Made by a program: the position numbers and the translations under genes
Shown: positions 56,556 to 64,000 of the stretch, piece after piece
How the letters are laid out: every line of letters starts with the position of its first letter
How positions within the stretch are numbered: the stretch's first letter is position 1
Assembly: GCA_963210315.1 (NCBI GenBank)
Contig: OY723243.1
Location: 1,116,001-1,180,000 of the forward strand
Reading direction: 5' to 3'
DNA: 64,000 nucleotides
Source: Rhynchopus euleeides
Lineage: Eukaryota; Euglenozoa; Diplonemea; Diplonemida; Diplonemidae
Notes under the pieces: generated by a model
What the model was told of the DNA's origin: nothing
The model's database searches: none
Seen by the model: only the letters and a program-made list of their open reading frames with translations

Positions 56556-57284
56556 CTAACTCCAGTACATTGCGTGGTCTGTCGTACGCGAACGTTTGTT
56601 CTTTCCGAATCTGTAGATAATGCGCTGCTGCCCCATTTCTTTCACGTAATTCTCCCAGATCTGTGGTGTGATAGTGTGCGGTGCAAACAGACGAGATACA
56701 GCTCTGCAGAGGCAAGAGGAGTGGCGACGGGACTGTCACCCGCAGAAGAAGCAGGACGACGATCATGCAGAGAACGTGAGCCGCCAAGAGGACACCTTGG
56801 GAGGCAGGATCCCACCAATGCTGCAAGCCGACCAGATGCGTATCTCAGAATTAGCATACCTTCACTTCATCCCTGTCCCTCACAATCTTATAATCCATCA
56901 TGGGGTTCATCAGCGGAAGGTGGTACCATGTGAGCACCTTTCCACGACGTACCATAATGCGCGCCCTGTGGAGAGACATCCCGGGAGACACACACAGCCC
57001 AATACATACCACGCATCGAGGCTCGTTTCGTTGTGCGAAACATCCAGCACTGTACCCACAGACTGGAAGGGCTTCGCGGGATCCTGGTAGTTAACATGGA
57101 TAACAGATCCACGCATGTCCTTCTCAAAGGTCCACGGTCTCTTGTACTCCCGTTTCTCCATCGCGAGATTCCGATATATCCGGTCCATGTTAATCAGTGA
57201 GTCCACCTGCTTCTCGGTAATACTCACTTTTGCGTACATCGGCTGCCGGCCGAACGCCAGCGCAACGAACGATCGTCGAAACAT
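56556..57284 (-). CDS. bL19-like mitochondrial ribosomal protein candidate
   Basis: Three exons, 57010-57284, 56860-56965 and 56556-56660, with donors GTATGT and GTATGC, CACAG acceptors and consistent phases; 161 aa. It starts MFRRSFVALAFGRQPMYAKV, a basic mitochondrial-type leader. The core MRGSVIHVNYQDPAKPFQSV followed by GTVLDVS, then RIMVRRGKVLTWYHLPLMNP, resembles the barrel of bL19 proteins (a G-S-x-x-x-V opening, DP turn, and a closing RGKV segment). The C-terminus is basic (RFGKNKRSRTTDH). The exon structure is well supported; the bL19 assignment is tentative and another mitoribosomal subunit is possible. The duplicated protease segment begins about 130 bp upstream. Confidence 0.6.
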
Positions 57285-57416
57285 ATTTCGTCCTTGGTGT
57301 AGGCCTGGGGGCGGAGCTCACGGAAGGATCGTGATCCGACGACTGAAGGTAGCATGAGGAGTCAGAAGAGGGGAGGACAAGGCACATTGGCAGAGGGAGG
57401 AGGAGATCAGGACTTC

Positions 57417-59220
57417 CGGCAAAGAACGACCCGGATAAAGCGGGCCACACAGGGACACAAGGCACACGTGTGTCCAGTCAGCATTGCTGCATGCAGCAGT
57501 TCACAAGGACAAGAAGCTAAACAAACGATCCGGAGGAAACGATGGGCACGGTGGAGGTGCACTGGACACAGGCAGCAGCAGTCTGTGCCTGCGCCCGCAC
57601 CTGCACCAACAGCCCTGTGCTGCACTGCTGGACAGGACAACACACAGGGCTGTTGTTGCCATCTCCGGTAGGAATATCATAGTATGGGACAACAAGCAAA
57701 TCCACACGCAACAGTGCACAGCACTCGCGTGCACTGCCACACCCGAGATACTGGGTGCGGCTTCACACAACCAAACACAGGTTTCCGCATCAGTGCGGCT
57801 CTCACACACCACGTTGGCACGTTGCGTCGTGCAGTTGTTTGCAGGGTGGTGTGGCTGTGCCGTTGCATATCATGTGCAGGACACAGCCACACCACCACAC
57901 ACACACATGCATATGTGCAATATGCAATGTGCAATGTTCAGAATTCAAATATTCACGCCTTCAACACATCAAACCTCCGAGGTGGAGGGAGACTTGTTGA
58001 TCCCGCACTCGTTGCTGCCGTAGGAGACACGGATGTAGCCGGACTCGCCCCAGCTCGACCCCCACGAGTTCTTCACAATCCAGTAGTCCTCGCCGTAGCC
58101 GACAATCAGCACGCCGTGGTCCAGCATGCAGATGATGGTGCAGCAGCTCGTCAGGATCCCGCTCTGGTACGTCTGCCACTTGTTCGCGTCCACCGCAATC
58201 GACAGCGGGCCGCTCGTCGACACAAACGCCTTCATCTGCTCCTCCGTGTGCGTGATGTCCTTGTAGCTCTTGATGGTGGCGCCCACCGCCTTCCCCGTCA
58301 CGCTCTCGCACGTCCCGCTCTTCCCGGTCCCCGACGTGTACGGGTACGACGCCTCCGTCACAATCTGCCCGTTGTGGTTGCTCAGCAGCCACTTGAACGC
58401 GTTGTCCATCAGACCCCCGTTGCACCCAGAGTCCACCTTGTCGCACGACACCAGCTCCTGCTCAGACACAGACGTCAGCGTGTTCCCGGCAAGCGCCCAC
58501 TGCCCCTCGATCCCGCCGGTGGTGCTGAACGCCCAGCAGGATCCGCAAGATGCTTGGTTCTTCACGTGCGTCACTGTGGAAAAATGGAAAATGGGTGGTT
58601 GCAAAGGTACAGGTGCATGGATGGTGTGTGTCGAGTGAGTGTCTGTGAAAGTGAGGCAAGCACCAGAAGGCAACAATCACAATGCTCGACAGCCACAGAG
58701 ACAGAAACAACAACAACAACAATGATCATCAAACAACAACAAAAACAGAGCAGAGCACACCAACCACAAGAAGACAACAAAGAACATACCAGCACCCTTC
58801 GTGCGCCAGTCGACAGACGCCTGCACGTCCTTCACCTGCGCGGCGGTGAACATCGGGGGCGGGCTCGCCTTCTCAGACACCTTCAGGCTGTGGTACACCT
58901 GGAACTCCTCCTCAGACAGGTCGGCGAACACGTTTGCCCCGAACTTGGCCCCACGCGTCTGCTCCTTCTCAAAGCGAGCAGCCTTCAGCATGTTCCCGGT
59001 GAAGATCCCGTAGCGGCGCTCCTCCTCAGCCAGGCTTGTGTAGGTCTTCCCGTAGTCGTTCTTGAAGCTGCGCCACAGCAGCTTCGAGTTCGCACGCACG
59101 TACTCCTCGCTGTACCCGTGCGCCTGCCATCAGCGCGCACACAAGAAGGGCTGCACACCGCATTGTTCCTGTCGGGCCTTGGTTGTGTCTGGTGTATCCT
59201 GAATGTTTGCGTGTGGGTGG
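57417..59220. repeat. Segmental duplication, copy 2 (~1.8 kb)
   Basis: Direct repeat of 42989-44786. Both edges are abrupt: identity starts at CGGCAAAGAACGACCC and ends at GTGTGGGTGG. The intron is 216 bp here versus 205 bp in copy 1. Confidence 0.95.
57969..59163 (-). pseudogene. C1A cysteine protease copy 2, signal peptide broken
   Basis: Exons 58790-59163 and 57969-58573 correspond exactly to the intact gene at 43541-44729. From Ser20 of that protein (YSEEYVRANSK) to the stop, the amino-acid sequence is identical, including the catalytic Gln, Cys, His and Asn. A 5-bp deletion near 59128 shifts the frame inside the signal peptide: from the ATG at 59163 the reading leaves frame after about 12 codons, and an in-frame TGA lies just upstream of the mature reading. 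Thus no ATG-started full-length secreted product can be made without a new start or extra splicing. Only 57 bp of the original 5' flank came along. Either a young pseudogene or a form with a relocated start (possibly cytosolic). Confidence 0.85.
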
Positions 59221-60790
59221 GGCTCAAAATTAAACAGGACTGGCACGCGATGCGCGAGGAAGGAGTGTGGGTGGGGCTCAAAGCTAACCAACGACAGTAA
59301 GGACAAACAAAGGGCTGTGGTGAGATGGGATTCACGTGGAAGAGTCGCATGCGGTAACGTTGGTGCTGTGCTGTCTTCTGTCTTGATCAAGATAGAATCT
59401 CTGTGTCGTCTCATGACAACTGGAGGCCCATGTCGGTACGGCTTCCCGACAGAACGCAATCGCAACCCCTGGTCTGCACTGACGCAGACACTGATACGAG
59501 TAGCAGGTGAGGAACAGCAGAAGGTTATGTGTCCTGTAGATATCTGGGCAAGCAACATCACAGAAGGCAGTAGCACGAAGCGATGCACGGCACACAAAAC
59601 ATCACGCTAAGGAACTGGCGTGGCATCCGTGATCGCACCCGCACACACATGTTGCACTACACCCCATCGCAGGACACCACAAACAATGCAATAATATAAC
59701 AAAACAGAAGGACAGTCAGGTGTCTCATTCATGAGCTGAGTCTCGCAAGCAGCTGTGCGTCGGACTTGACAAAGTCGAAAGCAGAAGATACGAGAGGAGC
59801 ACATGCACGTTTGACCTGCTGGTTTTCCACGGATGCTGATATCTACAGCGCAACAGGACAGCCAAACAGCAAGGGGTGCATCTACTTGCGACACCTTCCG
59901 CCCCTGGTCCCAGTGTACACCACAGCACGCCTCGAGCCATGCACCCCACGTCACGATGCACTTCCAGTCGCGCGTGGGCCGGCAGCGGCCTGCGGTGCGT
60001 GGGTCTCTGCCTGCCCAGGGGCAGGGGGGTGTCGGTGTCACTGTGGGTGACGCTGTGTCGGCAGGGGCAGAGTGAGAGGAACCACCAGGAGCAGGGGCCT
60101 GTGTGGGTGTCTCGGTCGTCACAGGCGGCTGTGTCGCCTGCCACGCAGCCACAAGCACCTCGATCACGTTGTAGAAGCTGGCTGCAGTGGCGCCGACCTC
60201 CCACACCACCAGGATTGCGAGCCTGGCGTGCACGTGAATCATGCTGTGTCAGGCGTCGGACGCACAGAGCACACCCCGTGCTCCTTGATGTGACCCCACT
60301 GCACCACATAGGCACACGACTTGTTGGAGGAGTGTGGAACTGATACAGCACCCACTGCAAGTTGATGCGGTTCCTCCACTGCTGTTGGCACGCATAGGTG
60401 GATGGAGATGACAGCCACCCATGAAGCGGAATCAGAGCAAAGCCCGCCAGATGCAAGACGACGCCATGTAGAGGAGGCGGATCTCAAGCAATCCCTCATA
60501 AAAAAAGTGTGACGAAAATTAATTTGGTCAATTCGGCTCAAAAAAGCACGCTGCTGCACTCCGCACACACTCCGACAATGTCAAAAAACACATTTTTGGA
60601 CATGTTCGGGTGCAGGCCAGTTCACCTTGGGGCCAGCCTGACACCAGAGAGTACTCCCAGGGCAGAACAACGCAAAAACAAACGACACTTGGCCAGAAAC
60701 ACACGAGGCGAGGTGTAGGCCGGAAACGGCGAGCGAGGCACACGCCGGGGCAACCAGCGACAGGCCATGAGGACATTCAGGAACAGCGAG
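59221..60790. other. Mostly unassigned
   Basis: Between the protease copy and the satellites. It holds one possible gene (59607-60242), listed separately, and short overlapping ORFs in other frames. No GTATG donors are present on the minus strand here. Confidence 0.4.
59607..60242 (-). CDS. Hypothetical, Pro/Thr-rich with hydrophobic start
   Basis: ATG-started 211-codon reading. It opens with a hydrophobic segment (ARLAILVVWEVGATAASFYN, then VIEVLVAAW), then a Pro/Thr/Ala-rich linker (TQPPVTTETPTQAPAPGG) and Cys/Trp-containing sequence (DWKCIVTWGAWLEACCGVHW). Codon use is coding-like up to about 59890; beyond that it looks like unspliced or non-coding sequence, so the true 3' end may be earlier. 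No family recognised, and readings in the other two frames are also open. Confidence 0.3.
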   Translation of the reverse strand: MIHVHARLAILVVWEVGATAASFYNVIEVLVAAWQATQPPVTTETPTQAPAPGGSSHSAPADTASPTVTPTPPCPWAGRDPRTAGRCRPTRDWKCIVTWGAWLEACCGVHWDQGRKVSQVDAPLAVWLSCCAVDISIRGKPAGQTCMCSSRIFCFRLCQVRRTAACETQLMNETPDCPSVLLYYCIVCGVLRWGVVQHVCAGAITDATPVP

Positions 60791-60824
60791 CTGATACTCG
60801 GAAACGTCTCCGTAGACTATCCAG

Positions 60825-60900
60825 AAGCTCCGGCGAGTCTCCGGAGTCGATCCGGAGTCTCTGGACCGACTCCGGAGACTCGGCGGAGTCTCCGGAGTTA
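60825..60900. repeat. CTCCGGAG palindrome cluster
   Basis: About 75 bp made of repeated (G)TCTCCGGAG(T) and GACTCCGGA motifs in both orientations, immediately before the AGCTAGCT array. Confidence 0.7.
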
Positions 60901-61328
60901 GCTGTTGCACGCCATGGGCAAATAACAGCTAGCTGTTGCATTATAGTGCCAAGTCACAGCGAGCTGTTGCATTTACGAGTTACAGCTAGCTGTAGAATGG
61001 CATTTGCGAGTAACAGCTAGCTGTTGCACGCCATGGGCAAAAAACAGCTAGCTGTTACTCAGAAATGCAACAGCTAGCTGTTCTTTGGCAATGTCGTGCA
61101 ACAGCTAGCTGTCACTCGGAAATGCAACAGCTAGCTGTTATTCGGCAATACAATGTAACAGCTAGCTGTTCCTCACAAATGCCATTCTACAGCGAGCTGT
61201 TACTCGCAAATGCAACAGCTCGCTGTTATTTGCCCATGGCGTGCAACAGCTAGCTGTTACTCGCAAATGCTATGTAACAGCTAGCTATCACTCGGAAATG
61301 CAACAGCTAGCTGTTATTTAGCAATGCC
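60898..61328. repeat. AACAGCTAGCTGTT palindrome array
   Basis: About 13 copies of AACAGCTAGCTGTT or its one-base variant with GCGAGCTGTT, spaced by 15-30 bp linkers that alternate among GCAAATGC, GCCATGGGCAAA and TCGGAAATGC types. Unlike the adjacent satellite, the period is irregular. Confidence 0.9.
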
Positions 61329-61332
61329 ATGC

Positions 61333-62186
61333 ATTGTCACACCAATCTGGGCAATGTCACACCAATGTCACACCAATCTGGGCATTGTCACACCAATCTG
61401 AGCATTGTCACACCATTGTCACACCAATCTGGGCAATGTCACACCAATGTCACACCAATCTGAGCAATGTCACACCAATCTGGGCAATGTCACACCAATG
61501 TCACACCAATCTGGGCATTGTCACACCAATGTCACACCAATCTGAGCAATGTCACACCAATCTGGGCAATGTCACACCAATGTCACACCAATCTGGGCAT
61601 TGTCACACCAATGTCACACCAATCTGAGCATTGTCACACCAATGTCACACCAATCTGAGCAATGTCACACCAATCTGGGCAATGTCACACCAATGTCACA
61701 CCAATCTGAGCATTGTCACACCAATCTGGGCAATGTCACACCAATGTCACACCAATCTGAGCATTGTCACACCAATGTCACACCAATCTGGGCATTGTCA
61801 CACCAATCTGAGCATTGTCACACCATTGTCACACCAATCTGGGCAATGTCACACCAATCTGAGCAATGTCACACCAATCTGGGCAATGTCACACCAATGT
61901 CACACCAATCTGGGCATTGTCACACCAATGTCACACCAATCTGAGCATTGTCACACCAATGTCACACCAATCTGAGCAATGTCACACCAATCTGGGCAAT
62001 GTCACACCAATGTCACACCAATCTGAGCATTGTCACACCAATCTGGGCAATGTCACACCAATGTCACACCAATCTGAGCATTGTCACGCCAATGTCACAC
62101 CAATCTGGGCATTGTCACACCAATGTCACACCAATCTGAGCAATGTCACACCAATGTCACACCAATCTGAGCATTGTCACACCAAA
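61333..62186. repeat. 20/11-bp GTCACACCAAT satellite
   Basis: About 850 bp of GTCACACCAATCTGGGCAAT (20 bp, variants GAGCAT/GGGCAT) interspersed with truncated GTCACACCAAT (11 bp). A common higher-order unit of 20+20+11 = 51 bp keeps frame, producing plus-strand ORFs of up to 195 codons (MSHQSGQCHTNVTPI repeats). No start context or flanking exon supports translation. Confidence 0.95.
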
Positions 62187-63535
62187 AACCGATTTTGCCT
62201 GCATCTACCAACGTCTACCAGCGTCTACCTACATCTACCTGCATCTACCTGCGTCTACAAGCCAGAAATGGTGATTTTCACCCAGAAACACCCCATTATG
62301 GGCTGTCTGAGGCCGAAAATGTTGGTCTACACCCTCAGAATGGCCCTAGATGGGCCAAAAGCTGGTTTCTCGTTTTTGGAAGGGTCTGGAGGGGGCCTGG
62401 CGGGGGTACCGAGCGGAGGAAACGGGAATTGCTACTGTTCCCAGCCAAAATAGGTGAAAAATCGAAAAAATCGTTTTTCTGAGCAAAATTCGAGCATTCC
62501 TGGGATGTAGACGTTTGTAGACGCTCGTTAATGTCCAATTTGGGGTCACCTGGTGGGTTACCGGGCGAGTAGTTGTCCAAAATCGTCGAAAATAATTTTT
62601 GTCACAGCGAAAATGGGGTATCCGCCTCCTCTACGCCATGGGGTGCCCCCCACCCCGCAACTCATCAACACGTCCGGACGCACGCGACACGGGGGACTTG
62701 ACGCCGCTGCGCACGTTCACCCCGCCCAGCACAGTGCCGCCACAAAGCAGCCAAGGTACACTTGCGCAGACATCGTCTTCCAGACCTGTGTGTGTGTGTG
62801 CGTGACAACACGAACCTATGCATGGTGTGCGGTGGACAACTGCGTCTCTCACCGTAACACTCTCTCCGAAAATCTGGCGATTCCTCGATCCTTCCCCTCC
62901 GGACGCTCTGCCTCCAACCCTGCTTTGCGGTTCTCCTTGAGGCACTGCTAACAACGTCTGCCCGTTGCTTCAGCAACAGGATCATGTTTAGGTGAGAGTG
63001 AACACGAGGCCTTCAAGCCTCGTTGACACTGTCGCCAACACTTGTTAATAATACCCAAGCAACCGGCGTGTAATGATGGAAGCTTCATGCACACATTTTA
63101 GTGCCTCCCCTGAGCCCCCTAGTTGGGATGCCCCGCTGAGAAGCGCAGCAAAGAAGGGCAGCATGGCTCTGAAACTTGGACAAGTGAAATATAACACAGG
63201 GAGAATACATCGAACAACATATGCTGCCAACCAGACGGGTGTGGAATGCCCGAAATCTCTTTCCTCCGATGCCTTCGTTCGCCATCCACCGCACCTCTAT
63301 ACCTTAGTCATCTCACCTCACGGAGTGGATCGAATGGCGTCAACAGTGGTCCACACATCATCTGGGCTAGGCTCGGCACATGTTCAAAAAGCAGGTCAGC
63401 GGCACGCTCTTGCATGTTGTTTTAGAATATCGAAAAAAACGTTCTTTCCTCTAGGCAACCACATCCTCCCGAGTGGTTCTGTTCGTGTCCTGTTCGAGTC
63501 ACGAGAGCTGGGCAGGTGTCAGAGAGACAGGAAAG
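62187..63535. other. Satellite flank and intergenic
   Basis: Begins with short degenerate CATCTACCTGCGTCTACC repeats (about 62206-62262); an inverted fragment TGTAGACGTTTGTAGACGC lies at about 62506-62525. ORFs on both strands at 62.55-62.99 kb have no domain. The rest is probably the 3' flank of the dioxygenase gene. Confidence 0.4.
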
Positions 63536-64000
63536 TCATGGAAAGCGCTTCTGTTTGAAGTGCCTGGTGACGAGATTTTTGTCCTTCTTCTTTTGCATGG
63601 CATCTGTCAGCTTGTTGTTGTCCAGACCAAAAAGAAACTGCAGGAACACACGGTATTTGTGCTTGCGCGGCGTCGCCTTGGGTGCCTTCGGCAGGGTCAG
63701 GCTGACATCGGCTGCAGTGTGCAAGGCACGGGCATCCATCACGAGCAGATCACCGATATCAGGTGAGAGGTTCACCGAAGCATACTCAGATGAAGGGACG
63801 AGACCTTTTCTCGCGATGCTGCAGTTGGTCTGATGGTCGCAACGCATCCACTTCGGCTCTGCCTTGTGCGTATTGGGGACCACCATCAGGGCAGAGGGGT
63901 TCCCCCCATCCTCTTGCGTGTGATCCTGCAGGTAGAAGATCGTCTTATACTGGCAGAAGTCCGGGTTGTACATTGTGGTCTTACCACCCTCAAACGGCGG
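63536..64000 (-). CDS. Phytanoyl-CoA dioxygenase-like protein, 3' part
   Basis: A minus-strand reading ends in TGA/TAA at 63536 and stays open through the window edge, so the 5' part is missing; at least 154 codons are seen. KTIFYLQDHTQEDGGNPSAL, then MVVPNTHK and IGDLLVMDARALHTAA, follow the core of the PhyH family of Fe(II)/2-oxoglutarate oxygenases, with the last His (LHTAA) as the likely distal iron ligand and an Arg-containing KYRVFLQFLFGL strand after it. The HxD ligands would lie in or before the edge region. Substrate unknown. The C-terminus is Lys-rich (MQKKKDKNLVTRHFKQKRFP). Confidence 0.6.
   Translation of the reverse strand, partial: PPFEGGKTTMYNPDFCQYKTIFYLQDHTQEDGGNPSALMVVPNTHKAEPKWMRCDHQTNCSIARKGLVPSSEYASVNLSPDIGDLLVMDARALHTAADVSLTLPKAPKATPRKHKYRVFLQFLFGLDNNKLTDAMQKKKDKNLVTRHFKQKRFP

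Noticed and set aside
57684..59300. 538-codon plus-strand ORF
   Set aside because: Antisense of protease copy 2; reads through its intron and flanks without family similarity.
61333..62453. Plus-strand ORFs of 114-195 codons through the GTCACACCAAT satellite
   Set aside because: The 51-bp higher-order unit keeps frame by arithmetic; low complexity with no gene context.

Overview
The window reads as nuclear DNA of a unicellular eukaryote. Several genes have spliceosomal introns, coding exons are GC-rich, and gene-free stretches are full of homopolymers, palindromes and satellites. Every gene I could model with confidence is on the minus strand (11 intact or partial genes plus one damaged copy). 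All 16 of their inferred 5' splice sites read GTATG. One-way gene order together with a long helical-repeat protein of the organelle RNA-binding kind suggests an alveolate, perhaps a chromerid such as Chromera. That is inference and was not checked by any search.

Layout. 1-7.7 kb: repeats, a split Ala/Pro-rich ORF, a 313-bp TA-flanked MITE and an unresolved stretch. 7.7-10.9 kb: four-exon Schlafen/AlbA_2-like protein with a zinc-binding module. 11.2-11.6 kb: a plus-strand zinc-finger candidate interrupted by an amber codon. 13.6-15.7 kb: UNC50/GMH1, seven exons. 17 kb: two short hairpin elements. 19.4-21.6 kb: NEK-like kinase with an SH3-like domain and a basic Ser/Pro tail. 22.1-25.1 kb: nested inverted repeats holding a ~190-bp tandem repeat. 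28.07-29.83 kb: a 41-bp palindromic satellite that reverses orientation once. 30-36.9 kb: nothing recognised. 36.9-37.7 kb: SMP-domain lipid-transfer protein. 40.7-42.8 kb: chaperonin CCT6, four exons. 43.5-44.7 kb: papain-family protease. 45.7-46.2 kb: small, probably mitochondrial protein. 48.4-49.9 kb: DNA element with ~250-bp terminal inverted repeats and one unrecognised gene. 51.8-52.6 kb: trans-aconitate methyltransferase-like enzyme. 53.3-56.05 kb: 920-aa helical-repeat protein. 56.6-57.3 kb: bL19-like mitoribosomal protein candidate. 57.4-59.2 kb: second copy of the protease segment, with its signal peptide frameshifted. 60.8-62.2 kb: two abutting satellites. 63.5-64 kb: 3' part of a phytanoyl-CoA dioxygenase-like gene running off the edge.

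The genes are mostly unrelated housekeeping functions (Golgi trafficking, cytosolic protein folding, membrane-contact lipid transfer, signalling, probable mitochondrial translation and RNA handling, proteolysis) and do not form a pathway. The most unusual material is the long-TIR element, the reversed palindrome satellite, the protease duplication that lost its secretion signal, and the uniform GTATG donors.
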